This document shows positions 45,199-58,180 of a DNA stretch of 64,000 nt, in pieces. The DNA comes from Neoconidiobolus thromboides FSU 785 (Eukaryota; Entomophthoromycota; Entomophthoromycetes; Entomophthorales; Neoconidiobolaceae). Position numbers and translations under genes: made by a program. Each line of letters opens with the position of its first letter. Positions within the stretch are counted from its first letter, which is position 1. The notes beneath the pieces were generated by a model. The model saw only the letters and a list, made by a program, of their open reading frames with translations. It had not been told where the DNA came from and did not search any database. The stretch spans positions 151,325 to 215,324 of the forward strand of contig MU626266.1 of the NCBI GenBank assembly GCA_025603075.1, written 5' to 3'.

Positions 45199-48100
45199 AT
45201 GACCATATCAAATAACAGTAAAGCTTATTACCAAACCACAGCACCTATTATCAGTGAAGAGAATCACTTTGGTTACCTTGAATTACAAGATGGTTCAATG
45301 TACCAAGGTATCTCTTTTGGTGCTCCAAATAAAACAATTTCTGGAGAATGTGTTTTCCAAACCGGTAATAAATTGTATTAAAGCCATTAAAAATACTTAA
45401 TTAAACGATAATCATAGGTATGGTTGGATACTCTGAATCCTTAACAGATCCTTCCTATGAAGGTCAAGTTTTAGTCTTGACTTTTCCATTGATTGGTAAC
45501 TATGGTGTACCATCAAGGGAAACTTTGGATGAGCTTAATAAGCTTCCAGTCCATTTTGAATCTAACAAAATTCATATTGCTGCTTTAATCGTTGGCCAAT
45601 ATGCTAAAGATTATTCTCATTTCCTTGCTGCTTCTTCCTTGGGCACTTGGTTACAAGAAAATAATGTACCAGCCATTTATGGTGTTGATACTCGTGCACT
45701 TACTAAAAAAATTCGTAGCCAAGGTGTTATGTTGGGTAAAGTAAGATTCCCAAAGAGTGATGCTAGTAATCCAGAGCTTGATGTTAATATGCTTGAACAA
45801 GTAGAATGGGTTGACCCAAATGCACGTAACTTAGCTGCTGAAGTATCTATTAAAGAATCAAAACTTTATTATCCTGAAGCTTCTAAAGCCATTAAAGACA
45901 AAAATGGCAAAGTATTACGTGTGTTAGGTGTTGATGTTGGTATGAAATATAACCAAATCCGTTGCTTTGTTAACCGTGGTGTTGAGTTTAAAGTAGTCCC
46001 TTGGAATTATGATTTTACTAAAGATGATGACTTTGATGGTTTATTTATTTCTAATGGACCTGGTGATCCAACTAGCCTTGATGTTACTATTGGTAATCTT
46101 AAAAAGTTCCTCGAAGCTCCACGTACCCCAGTCTTTGGTATCTGTTTAGGTCATCAATTATTAGCTTTAGCTTCAGGTGCCAAAACAACCAAGCTTAAGT
46201 TTGGTAATCGTGGTCATAATATTCCATGTACTGATATGTTTTCTGGCCGTTGTTTCATTACTTCTCAAAATCATGGTTATGCTGTTGATGCTACCACTTT
46301 ACCAGAAGGTTTCCAAGAATATTTTGTTAATGCTAACGATGGCTCTAATGAAGGTATTATCCATAAAACTTTACCTTTCTTTTCCGTCCAATTCCATCCT
46401 GAATCTACTCCAGGTCCACGTGATGCTGAAGTACTTTTCAATACCTTTATCGATTCCATTGTTGACTTCAAAGCTACTGGAACTCTTAATCCATTAAGTA
46501 AAGTACATGACCAAATTAATATTCAACACCCAGTTGATCTTCGCTCTGGCCTCAAAAAGGTACTTATCCTTGGTTCTGGTGGTTTAAGTATTGGTCAAGC
46601 TGGTGAGTTTGATTATTCTGGTGCTCAAGCTATCAAATCTCTTAAAGAAGAGGGCATCTACACTGTACTTATTAATCCTAATATTGCTACTATCCAAACA
46701 TCTAAAGGTTTAGCTGATAAAGTCTACTTCCTACCAGTCACTCCTGAATTCGTTCGTAAAGTTATTCAAAGTGAACGTCCAGATGGTATCTATGTTACTT
46801 TTGGTGGTCAAACTGCTTTGAATGTTGGTATTAAGATGAAAGATGAATTTGAAGGGCTTGGTGTTAAAGTGCTTGGTACTCCAATTGAAACTATTATCAT
46901 GACTGAGGATCGTGAATTATTTGCTCAAAAAATGTTAGAAATTGGTGAAAAATGTGCTCAATCTCAAACTGCCACTAATGTACAAGAAGCTTTAGCTGCT
47001 GTTGCTGAAATTGGTTACCCAGTTATTGTACGTGCTGCTTATGCTTTAGGTGGTTTAGGTTCTGGTTTTGCTGAAAATGAAAGCCAATTGCTTGAACTTT
47101 GTAATAAAGCATTTGCTGCTAGTCCTCAAGTTTTAGTTGAACGTTCTATGAAAGGATGGAAAGAAGTTGAATATGAAGTTGTTCGTGATTGTAGAGATAA
47201 TTGTATTACTGTTTGTAATATGGAAAATTTTGATCCACTTGGTATCCACACTGGTGATTCTATTGTTATCGCTCCATCTCAAACTCTTTCTGATGAAGAT
47301 TATAATATGTTACGTACCACTGCCGTCAATGTCATTCGTCATTTAGGTGTCATTGGTGAGTGTAATATTCAATATGCTCTTAATCCATTCTCCAAAGAAT
47401 ATTGTATTATTGAAGTTAATGCTCGTTTATCTCGTTCTTCTGCCCTTGCTTCTAAAGCTACTGGTTATCCACTTGCCTTTGTCGCTGCCAAACTCGGTTT
47501 GAATATTCCATTAAATGAGATTAAGAATTCCGTTACCAAGCTTACTTCCGCTTGTTTTGAACCTTCCTTAGATTATGTTGTTGTTAAAATCCCACGTTGG
47601 GATCTTAAGAAATTCCATCGTGTAAGTAAGAAGATTTCTTCTTCTATGAAATCTGTTGGTGAAGTAATGGCAATTGGTCGTACTTTTGAAGAAACAATCC
47701 AAAAGGCTATTCGTTCTATTGATAATTCATTCCTTGGCTTTTCAGATAATGATTATGTTGAAAATATTGATGAGGAATTAAGACATCCATCCGATCAACG
47801 TTTATTTGCTATTGCGCATGCTTTCCATTTAGGTTATTCTGTTGATAAGATTTGGGAAATGACTAATATTGATAAATGGTTTTTAAATCGTTTAAATAAT
47901 ATTTATCAAATGGAAAAAGCACTTAACCTTCATCAATTAGCTACTCTACCACCAACTTTACTTAGAAGTGCTAAACAAATTGGTTTCTCAGATCGTCAAT
48001 TAGCTAAATTTGCCAAAACTAATGAACTTGCTCTTCGTAAATATCGTTTGAAACACAATATTACTCCTTTTGTTAAACAAATTGATACTGTGGCTGCTGA

Positions 48101-51100
48101 ATTCCCTGCTTTCACTAACTATCTTTATCTTACTTATAATGCTTGTGAAAGTGATGTTCAATTTGATGATCATGGTGTAATTGTACTTGGTTCAGGTGTT
48201 TATCGTATTGGTAGTTCCGTTGAATTCGATTGGTGTGCTGTACGTGCCATTCGTACATTAAGAGATAAAAATGTAAAGACAGTGATGATTAATTATAATC
48301 CAGAAACTGTATCTACAGATTATGATGAAGCTGATAGATTATATTTTGAAAATATTACATTAGAAAGAGTATTAGATATTTATGACTTAGAACAAAGTAG
48401 TGGTGTTATTTTATCTATGGGTGGACAAACACCAAATAATATTGCATTACCATTGATGCGTCAAAATGTTAAAATCCTTGGTACTTCCCCTGAAATGATT
48501 GATACTGCTGAAAATCGTTATAAGTTTTCTCGTATGTTAGATAAAATTGGTGTTGATCAACCATTATGGAGGGAATTAACTTCATATGAAGAAGCATTAG
48601 AATTCTGTGATCGTGTTGGTTTCCCAGTATTAGTACGTCCATCTTATGTCTTATCAGGTGCTGCTATGAATGTAGTATTTTCTCCAGATGATTTGTCGAA
48701 TTACCTTACTCAAGCTACTGCTGTTTCTCGTGAATTCCCAGTTGTTATTTCTAAATATATTGAAGAAGCTAAAGAAATTGAAATGGATGCTGTTGCCCAA
48801 GATGGTAAAATGGTTATGCATGTAGTATCAGAACATGTTGAAAATGCAGGTGTACATTCAGGTGATGCTACTTTAGTACAACCACCACAAGATTTAGATC
48901 CAGAAACTGTAAGAAAAATCGTACAAGCTACACAAAAGATTTCAGATGCTTTAGCTGTTACTGGTCCATTCAATATCCAATTCATTGCAAAAAACAATGA
49001 AATTAAAGTAATTGAATGTAATTTACGTGCTGCTCGTTCTTTCCCATTTGTTTCTAAAGTAGTTGGGGTTGACATGATTGAAATGGCTACTAAAGCTATG
49101 CTTGGTTTTGAATTTGAAGCTTATCCAAATCAAAATTTACCAGCTAATTATGTTGGTATTAAAGTACCTCAATTCAGTTTCTCTCGTTTATCAGGTGCTG
49201 ATCCAGTATTAGGTGTTGAAATGGCTTCTACTGGTGAAGTAGCTTGTTTTGGTAATGATAAATATGAAGCTTACCTTAAAGCCCTTAAAGCTACTGGATT
49301 TACTTTACCTAAAAAGAATATTTTATTATCCATTGGTTCTTACAAAGAAAAAGTAGAGTTATTACCTTCTGTAGCTAAATTACATAAATTAGGTTTTAAA
49401 ATCTTTGCTACTGCTGGTACTGCTGATTTTATTCAAGAACATGGATTACCAGTCAAATATTTAGAAGCTTTAGAAGATGATGGTACAAATAATATGACTA
49501 GTGATCAAAAGAAAGAATATAGTTTAAATCAACATTTAGCTAATAATTTAATTGATTTATATATTAATTTACCAAGTAAAAATCAATTCCGTCGTCCAGC
49601 TTCTTATATGTCTCGTGGTTATCGTACTCGTCGTATGGCTGTTGATTTTGAAGTACCTTTAATTACCAATGTTAAATGTGCTAAATTATTAATTGAAGCT
49701 ATTGCTCGTCGTGCTAATGTTAATGGAGATATTGAATTCCCATTAAATCCACATGATGCTAAATCCAGTTATGACTCTGTTCAATTACCAGGCTTAGTTA
49801 ATTTAGCTTCAACTATTAATGATGATAGCGTAGAAACTTTTAGTAACAATTCTTTACGTGCTGGTTTTACTAGAGTAGTTATTTTACCAAATTCAAATTC
49901 TAAAGAATCTTTAAGTTTAAATCAATTACACTCTGATTTCCGTAATCAATCTTATTGTGACTATTTATTCTCTTTAGAAGTTACTGAAAAGAATTTAGAT
50001 GATTTAGCTAATCATCTTTCTGGTGCTGGTGCTTTATTCATTTCAAAGAATTTATTTAATTCATTGGATACTTTAAAATTAGATATTTGCTTTAAAACTC
50101 CATCTGCTCGTGCTTTACCAGTAATCTCAGATGCTACTGGTACTAATTTATCTTCTTTATTATTATTAGCTAGTTTAAATAGTCATTCTATTCATGTATC
50201 TAAAGTATCAACTACTTCTGATATTGAATTATTGACATTAGCTAAACAAAAAGGATTAGACGTTACATTTGATGTACCAATTGATTCATTATTTGCTGAA
50301 CTTAATGAAAATTATGATGACAAATTTGCTCAATTTGTATGGAAGAATTTATCAATTGTTGATTGTTTCTCAGCTCCAAATAATCCAGAGTTAGCTGTTT
50401 CTTATCTCTTCAATGCAACTACTAAAGGATTATTAACTACCAATGATATCATTGCTAAGTTACATACCAATCCATTGAAAATCTTAAAATTAGTAGCTCA
50501 TCCAGAAACTTACGTTGAAGCTGAAATTGGTCGTCCAAGTAGTTTATTAAAAGATACTGAAAATACTACAATTCAACGTGTAGTTATCCGTCAAACTACT
50601 GTATTTTTAGATGGTACTATTATTAAGCAAACTATTCCATTTGCTAAGGATCTTAATGAAACTGCTCGTGCTATTACTACCACTGTTGAACCAGTACCTT
50701 CCACCCAAGCTACTACTGCTTTAAATCAAGTTAATAATCCATTATCACCACGTATCCGTGCTACTGGCTTAAAATTAGATACTAACGTAAGTAAAGAGTC
50801 AACTTCATTAAACGAATTATTTTCACCAACTGAAAATAAACCAGAAACCAACTCAAATCAAACTATTGCTCAACAACAAGCTGCTTTACATCCATCTACT
50901 CAATTAATTTCTGAATTACCAAGTTCCGTTATGAAGATTATGGCTTCCAATTCACCTTTCTATCGTAATCATGTACTTACTGCTTCTCAATTTACACGTG
51001 ATCAATTACATATCTTATTTGGTGTAGCTCAAGAAATGGGTGTTATGGTTAAAAGACATGGTGGTATGGATTTACTAAAGGGTAGAGTATTATGTAATGT

Positions 51101-51884
51101 ATTTTATGAACCAAGTACAAGAACATCAGCCTCTTTTGATACAGCTATGTTAAGATTAGGGGGACAAGTAGTTAACATCAATGGTCAAACTTCATCAGCT
51201 AAAAAAGGAGAAACTTTACAAGATACTATTAGAATGTTAAATCAATATGGTGATGCTATTGTATTACGTCACCCAGAACCAGGATCTGCTCAATTGGCTG
51301 CTCAATATTCTAATTTACCAGTTATTAATGCAGGAGATGGCATTGGTGAACATCCAACTCAAGCATTCTTAGATATTTATACAATTCGTGAAGAATTAGG
51401 TACAGTTAATGGATTAACTATTACATTAGTAGGTGATCTTAAACATGGGAGAACAATTCATTCTTTAGTTAAATTATTATCAATGTATCATGTGAGATTA
51501 AATTATGTTCATCCAAAAGGATTAGGTTTACCAACTGAATTACAAAACCAGTTAACTAAAGCTAATATACCACAAGCTACTTATGACTCTTTAGATGCAC
51601 CTGAATTAATGGAAAATACTGATGTGTTATATGTTACTAGAGTACAGCAAGAAAGATTCACTACTGAAGAAGAATACTTATCAGTTAAGGATTCATACAT
51701 TGTTAATAATGATGTATTAGCTAAAGCTAAAACTCATATGATTGTTATGCATCCACTTCCAAGAGTTGGAGAAATTGATCCAGAAGTAGATTTTGATCAA
51801 AGAGCTGCTTATTTCCGTCAAGCTAAATATGGTCTTTATGTTAGAATGGCTTTACTTGCCCTTGTGCTTGGTAAATCCAACTAA
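45199..51884 (+). CDS. URA2: Multifunctional carbamoyl-phosphate synthase / aspartate carbamoyltransferase (Ura2/CAD)
   Basis: Two exons, 45199-45364 and 45418-51884, giving 2210 residues (yeast Ura2 is 2214). It catalyses the first two steps of pyrimidine synthesis. Order: small CPSase subunit with class I amidotransferase ([16 protein letters not shown], nucleophile Cys at about 298; catalytic His/Glu in VQFHPEST). The CPSase large subunit follows with two ATP-grasp halves ([35 protein letters not shown]) and an allosteric domain ([15 protein letters not shown]). A dihydroorotase-like region (about 1500-1850) comes next, where I find no HxH zinc motif, as in fungi, so it should be inactive. 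An S/T/Q-rich linker leads to ATCase with [10 protein letters not shown] near 1955 and [14 protein letters not shown] near the end. Only one 53-nt intron, at residue 56, interrupts it. Expected cytosolic enzyme, feedback-inhibited by UTP through the allosteric domain. Confidence 0.97.
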
Positions 51885-52100
51885 AAAATGAATTGATATT
51901 GTTTTGTGATAATAAAATGAGGGTTATTTTATATTATTGTTTTTATTGTCTTTTGTTTTAATATTTATTGTGAAATTGACAGTTATTTTCTTTACCAATT
52001 AAACACTCAAGAGATAGTTCTCTCAAATACTAAAAACTGAATTTTTTTAATCAAAAAATAATCATCTTTAGTTCATTTTAGCAATATTTCAATTCAATAA

Positions 52101-53195
52101 ATGGGTAGTGATAGTAGTAGTAGTGAAAGTTCCAGTAATCTCAGTTTAACGGATGATGAGTTGATAGAATATTCTGAATTAATTGAAAAATTGGGAAGAA
52201 ATTTAGCAGATGTTCAACTAGTGAATTATCATTCTATTGTTGAAAAGTAAATTTCATTTATTCTTCAATATTATATAAAACAGATAAATGAAATGATTTA
52301 TTTTATTTTTTTAGTGTTGAAAAAAATATTGATAATGAAGGTTTGTTATTAGAAGAGTTACTGACAGGAGGAAAAGATAATACTAATACTAATACTAATA
52401 CTAATTTTGAAGAAAAAGTGGAAGGAATTGAAAGAGAAGTAATATTACCAACTAGTGGAATAACAAAAGGAGATATTGTTATGTAAGATAAATGTATAAA
52501 AATAAAAAAATATTAAATTAATTTATAAACTTGAAGTAATGATGTTAACGAATTAATCATTTCAAACGAAGAAATACCAGATACCGTTAATGGATTGGTA
52601 ATTTATTTTTTATTTATTGAAATCATTAATTTTCTTAACCTCTTTTATGGTTATCTAGACTCATCAACTCTTTATAGAACTTTATGAAGATATTCTTGAT
52701 TCCACGATTGAATCCTATCTTAAATCCAGTTTAATAGAAGAAAGTCTGACTGCACAAGACAATTGTAAAAATTGTTTAAAATCGAGCTGTACCCTTAACT
52801 TACCGGAATACTTAAAAAAAGTCAATAAAAAAGTAGTTGAAGAACAAGTCCAATGTGATGATTGTGGGCGTAAGATGGCAGTTAACCGATTCGCTTATCA
52901 TTTAGAAAAATGTTTAGCTAGTTCCTCTGATTTAAGAAAAAGTGAATCAATAACAGAAAGTGTTAGAAGTAGAGAAGTAGAAGAAGAAGAAGAAAGTGAA
53001 GAGTATTTTGAAAGCAATAATAAAGTAAGTGGTCTTAAGAGGAGTCATAGTAATACAGGCTATTTAAATGAAGGGAGTAAAAAAAGTAAAGGTAGAACTT
53101 TAGATACTTCTTATTCATCCGAAAATTCCAACAAATCTCAACAAAATCTACAAAATTTATTTTCCTCCCCAATTCATAAAAATAGTTATGATTAG
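52101..53195 (+). CDS. SGF11: SAGA-associated factor 11
   Basis: Spliced as 52101-52246, 52315-52482, 52537-52597, 52659-53195; phases close to give 303 residues. A Ser-rich acidic start (MGSDSSSSESSSNLSLTDDE) leads to a central helix THQLFIELYEDILDSTIESY. Then comes the zinc finger VQCDDCGRKMAVNRFAYHLE + KCL, which is the C-x2-C ... H-x3-C finger of Sgf11 with its 'RFA-HLEKC' hallmark. The C-terminal ~100 residues are Ser/Glu/Lys-rich. Sgf11 is a subunit of the SAGA deubiquitinating module with Ubp8, Sus1 and Sgf73; its helix binds Sus1 and its finger contacts nucleosomal DNA and H2A/H2B. It is longer than yeast Sgf11 (99 residues) because of low-complexity flanks. An (ACT AAT)n run in exon 2 encodes a short Asn-Thr repeat. 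It follows CAD by 216 bp on the same strand. Confidence 0.88.
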
Positions 53196-53615
53196 TCATT
53201 TATTATAGATGAATATGAAATTGGTCTATTAAGTTTAATATCAAGTATTTTTTGCTTTTAATTCTTTAAAATACAAAATAGCTTGCATTAGACATTTTTT
53301 TCATTGTATTATCTGTCTCTTTACAAACAAGAGGTGCAGAGTTTAAATCAAATAACCTTATTTTATCTCTCTTGTTTTTTCTTTAGCTTCTAATATTTAA
53401 CTAATAAATCATTTGGGATTTTTTATTTCTTTTAAGAATTTTGAAAAAATAATAACTAATCATTAAGAGAGAAATTTTGTTTTTTATATATAAATTTTAC
53501 AATTTGTTTTATTTGTAATAAAAAAAAATGAAAAAATAATACTATATTTAGTAATAACTTAATATACTATAATTTTAATATTGTAACTTTAAGACAATAA
53601 ATTCTCTTCCATTTT
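53196..53615. other. Convergent 3' intergenic region, SGF11/SAC1
   Basis: 420 bp between two convergent genes; AT-rich with long T and A runs and no further feature seen. Confidence 0.6.
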
Positions 53616-55982
53616 CTAATCAAATTTTCCTTTAATAAGAACTGGCTCAGCCAATCCTTTTTCAACCGTAATACTAATTTGATTCTTTTGTAATTTATAA
53701 TCATATTCATATTGAACCAAATTAGGTCTATCAACAAAGGACTGAGGGTATTTAACGAAAGCAAATGCAGTTGAAAGTAATAAAGCTATTGAACCAAAAC
53801 TAAATAAAGAAGACCAAGGATAAGAGATTGTTGTAAACCAGGGTAATGTAAATAAAGAAATGGAGGTAAAGAAACAAGCTATTGCAAGATAATAAATGAA
53901 ATTAAATGAGTTCTCAAAGGGAGATGGTAGGTTTTGTGATGGTATATATTTATGTAAAAATAAATCTAAACCATCTTGACGTTGACCATCTAAATAATTA
54001 TTTTTTATATATCTTACAATTGAATTTCTTAAATCTTGTAAAGCTCCAATTTTAGTTCGATTTCCTGTACGAGTAAAATCGGTTTTTAATGCTCCAGTAC
54101 CAGAATAAACAATGGAAATGGCATTGGCATGATCTGCCCATAAATTACGATAAATATAATTAAATTGTTCATTATAATTTTCAATTTGTTGGAAGATTCC
54201 TAAGGTTTGTAATTGCTGAGTTAATACAGTTTTGGCTAAAATAGATTGAACCACATTAGTTCGATCTAAACAATCCATGCAATTGGTACGCATAATGCCA
54301 ATCTGTTGTTTTATTACATTTTTATCAGTAAAATCATATTGAAAGAAACTAGTTAAAGATTATTATTATTATTATTATTATTATTAAAATTCAATTTTAC
54401 CCTTGTTTTTCTAAATTAGGCAATAATTGTTCAATTAATAAACTAATACGATCCCAACGCATTTTAGCACATTCTTTATGAAAATCAAATGGCATATGAA
54501 TTACTTTTGGATGATTTAAATTTTTTAATTGTAAACTTAATTCTTCAAATATAGGTAACTCATATCCTTTTTGATTAATTAAATTAATTACTACTACTTC
54601 TCCGTTATTATAATCTGAAATCATCTTATTAAAATGTTGTTTCATTACTTGAGGCTAAGAATATTAAAATTGTTATTGAATATATTATTATTATTATAGT
54701 ATATTATATAAAGTTAAACTTACAGTTTCACTTTTTTTATCAATGACTAACTTAGGTGTATATTTAGTATTAGTAACTTGAGCCCAAAATAATGGAATAG
54801 AACCACGTGTTTGTAAATAACTTAAAACTTGTAAATGATTATTAGAGTCTTTAACTTCAATAATTTGTTCACTTTCAACAAAATTAGATACATTGCCTTC
54901 ATTATCTATACCACGTGAAAAATAACGAGTACCTTCAAGAAATTGTTATTAATTTATTTTGATTAAAGAGAAGGGATAGATTAACTTACCTACACGTTGC
55001 CATGAACGTCGAGATATTAAATTATAACTCAGATTTTGATTTTCTATTGAGACTTGGTTTAATGATACAACTAAATGATTTATTAATATATTTAACAGTA
55101 ATTATAAAATAGTATATATTACATCCTGATACTACTGGAATTAAAAAGGGAGTAAACTAAATAAAGATTAGATATTTATATTAATCAATAGAATTATATT
55201 TTAACACTTACATCTTGTAAAGGATCCTCTTTAGTAACTTCCATAAAAGGAGCTAAATGTAAATAGTTCCAACAAAACATGGGATTGAACTGAAAAAAAC
55301 CAAAAGTCGTTATTAATTATTTTATCATTCAAATAATAACTAATAAAACTTACATTTTTGAATTGAACCCCTTGAACATTCTCCTTTAATAATGTTTGAA
55401 AATTATTACTTAAATCTAATTTTTTAGAAAAATAAAAATTTTCTCTTCTAATTGTTTGTTTCAACAATTTGAAATATTTTTCTTCATCAGTTGCTTGTTC
55501 TAAGGTTAAATAACAATGATTTCTAGCCATTGGAAATAATTCACTCTCAGTGATTTGATAGATACTTTCTCCTAATATAGTACCCTTTTCCTCTACTGAG
55601 GTAATGAGCATAATGACATCGCCTAGAAGAGTAGAGTTAGTATGAGGGTGAAGAAAAGTTGAGAGATTATTGAGTTACCTGATAATAAACGTTGGATACC
55701 TAACAATCCATGTACAGGTATCTCTTCAGGCGCAGTATTGAAGTGGGGTAACTTATCTATAGTTTTTTTAGTTTTTTTAGTTTTTTTGTTTAGATTAATA
55801 ATATGACTTACCACTTAATTCAATAGAACCAGCATCACGATAAAAGATAATGACTAAGTCTTCATTAACTTTTTTTAAAGCATATTTATCAGTTTGTTTA
55901 TAACTAAAGTAAAAATAAAGTTGGTTTGATACATATAATAAATATTTTATATAACTTACAAAATATATTCTGGTTGAGTCAT
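53616..55982 (-). CDS. SAC1: Phosphoinositide phosphatase Sac1
   Basis: Ten exons read by eye: 55982-55960, 55903-55812, 55756-55679, 55622-55354, 55289-55212, 55156-55123, 55070-54990, 54932-54724, 54654-54401, 54348-53616. Phases close to give 616 residues (yeast Sac1 623). The N-lobe includes PVHGLLGIQRLLSG; the Sac domain has FNPMFCWNYLHL, LISRRSWQRVGTRYFSRGID, the block NLINQKGYELPI, and the CX5R catalytic loop RTNCMDCLDRTNVVQS with Cys near 396. Two C-terminal hydrophobic helices (FIYYLAIACFFTSISLFTLPWF and GSIALLLSTAFAFV) anchor it in ER/Golgi membranes, as in the Sac1 family rather than the soluble Fig4 or synaptojanin types. It removes the 4-phosphate of PI4P. The minus frames visible singly here are its exons with some intron read-through. 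Confidence 0.93.
54361..54386 (-). repeat. (ATT)n microsatellite in SAC1 intron 9
   Basis: Eight to nine ATT/TTA units inside the intron between the exons ending at 54401 and starting at 54348. Confidence 0.8.
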
Positions 55983-57300
55983 TGTTTTTAAAATTAAACT
56001 TTTTTTAATAGTGACAATTGTAAACTAAATTTTATATGAAATTTGTAATAAAAACGAATTTCATGTTTTCAAATGTTCTAGTTGTAATTAAATTGAAATT
56101 TATTAAACCTTTATTTTTAGATTCAAGATTTCATTGGTGAATAATTTCAATTTTAATTCATCGTGCGTTTTCTTATTCCTTCTTATTGGATTTAATTATT
56201 CATTAGAGTGTTCAGTTGTTAGAAACTATTAACATTTTATAAAAATCAAAGATTATTATGTTTTTATGAGAGGGTAATATATAAACTAAAAACATTAGTT
56301 ATAAAAAACAAATTGACTACACTAAGTTCAATTACTTATGGAGCTTAATAATTATCTAAGCTTTGAAGCTAATTAAATTTTTTTGTTAATATACAATGCC
56401 TTTATAGCAAAACTCTCTTAGATAAAATCATAGCTTGCTCCAAGCTAAAGCTGAAGTCTAAAAATTCAATCTTTGTCCAAAAGTCATTTAATTAAAATCT
56501 AATTTGTGTAAATAGTTAACATTTAATTTTTTAGCATTATTAGTAAAAAGTTTAAATGTAAATAGTAAAAAAATAAAGTTAAAGAAAATTAAACTTAAAC
56601 TTAAAAATCCTAATAAGCAAAAAAAGCTTAAAATTGAAATTAAAGTTTAAGTAACTAAAAATATTAAATATTAGTATTAATCCAAAATGCTTGTCTATCT
56701 TCAAATTATACGTAAAATATTGCTTTATCAGCTTTATAGTTGATTATAATATAATGACCACTTAAATTATTTATAAAACTGATTATAGTTTTATAGTTGA
56801 ATTATAATTCATATAGTAAATTTAATTGACTTTAAGTGATTTTTCCACTGAAAGTTATCATGTTTTTGAATTTAAGTATGATTAATTTAAGGTTTCTTAT
56901 TTAGATTTGTTATAAGAAATGGTGTTTTGATATTTTAGTGCCTATAGTTAACAATTATAATAAAAAATAACCGTTATTATGCTTTTTTATATAGCTACTT
57001 AATTGATATTTATATAATTTCTTAATATTTATTCAATTAGTATAAATACTGCTTAATATTCTAATTTATTTATATAAAAATATTAATTAATAAATTGACT
57101 TAATTTAATTTTAATTTGTTAGTTAGTTTACTATTTTATTCTTAATTCTAAAAATGCTATAATATAAATCAGTGTTATTAAATTTAAAATTTAAAATTAC
57201 TTTTTTGCTTTCTATTATTATTATAAAACTTATGAAATTAATCATTTTGTCTTATTTATACAAATTTGATATGAAACAATAATATTTTTATCATTTTAGT
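55983..57300. other. Intergenic upstream of SAC1
   Basis: 1.3 kb, extremely AT-rich, stops in every frame, no MITE copy found before 57319. The part next to 55982 is the presumed SAC1 promoter. Confidence 0.5.
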
Positions 57301-57915
57301 TTTAAGGATTTTGATAACTATTTAGGGCTGTTTTCTTTGGTTTCATTACTTTTTCCATTTTTCAAGCACTATTTGAGAGGAAAGATTGTAGTAGAATTCT
57401 TAAACACAAAAATATGTCCCCATATCTAGAATCAACTTTATTGCATTTGAAAAAAAACGAAGCTGACCCCAACAACCCAAAAAAGGTTTACATCATATTA
57501 CATGATGGCTTTTACGCTCAAGTAGTCATTTATAAATTTCCTTCTGTAGATAGAAAAACAAGTTACAAAAGGAAGTCTGAAGACGAAGGAGTCACTAAAG
57601 TGAATGTCAAAGCAGAAACATTGAATGATGAAGAATTGGTACTGTTTATGGCCTCTGAAAGGAGATTTTAAGAACGGAAGTAATATGTGAAACTAGAGAT
57701 TTATACTTTATAAGAGAGAAAAAGCCTACCGCAAAAGTACCTAGAGGTTTACCTAGAGGTTTAAAGCGTAAAATGAATGATGATATTGTAATTTCTAATG
57801 CTTTTAAGGAAGCCAAGGTAGAATAATTAAAGGTTGAATTTTTGACTGTAAATTTTAAATATTCTTGGTGTTATTGATTACTGCAATATTGTTTGTTTAT
57901 ATATTATTAAAATGA
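57301..57915 (+). pseudogene. Tail-anchored family P, copy 1 (broken, MITE-interrupted)
   Basis: Reading FKDFDNY continues, after the MITE at 57319-57424, as LESTLLHLKKNEADPNNPKK, then SVDRKTSYKRKSEDEGVTKV and NDEELVLFMASERR. After a one-base shift near 57662 it becomes EILRTEVICETRDLYF and then FKEAKV; a TAA at 57822 and another shift near 57875 precede the hydrophobic tail LITAILFVYILLK and TGA at 57913-57915. It parallels copy 2 (59823-60412) along its whole length. A cytosolic domain with a C-terminal single helix suggests a tail-anchored membrane protein. No known family recognised. A 12-bp direct repeat (CCTAGAGGTTTA) duplicates four codons near 57740. Confidence 0.6.
57319..57424 (-). 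mobile_element. TATGGGG-family MITE inside family P copy 1 (reverse)
   Basis: TATTTAGGGCTGT left end with 3 extra bases, full body, TGTCCCCATA right end. Removing it with one TA joins GATAAC-TA-TCTAGAATC, which keeps the P frame open (DNYLESTLLHL). Confidence 0.8.
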
Positions 57916-58020
57916 TATGGGGATGTATTTTTGTGTTTAAGAATTTTGCTAACAACTTTTCCACTCAAATAGCGCTTAAAAAATGGAAATAATAAAGTTA
58001 AAAAAACACCCTCCTCCCAT
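57916..58020 (+). mobile_element. TATGGGG-family MITE directly after family P copy 1
   Basis: TATGGGGATGT left end immediately follows the TGA of copy 1; the right end is eroded (ACACCCTCCTCCCAT). The paralogous site after copy 2 reads AAAATGATATGC with no element. Confidence 0.8.
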
Positions 58021-58180
58021 TGTTTAAACTATGTAACAATAAAATTTATTTTTTTAAACATCTCACCTCTTTCGAAAAAGAAGAAATTTCAGCATGTAAG
58101 GTAGATAGTAGAACTTAGTATATAGTTGCAAAAATTCAAATTTAAATTTAACAAATATTTTTTCATTAGAAAAATTAACC

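Noticed and set aside
46177-46497. Alternative frames within CAD (also 46277-46471 and 48710-49075)
   Set aside because: Shadows of the continuous, domain-complete CAD reading frame.
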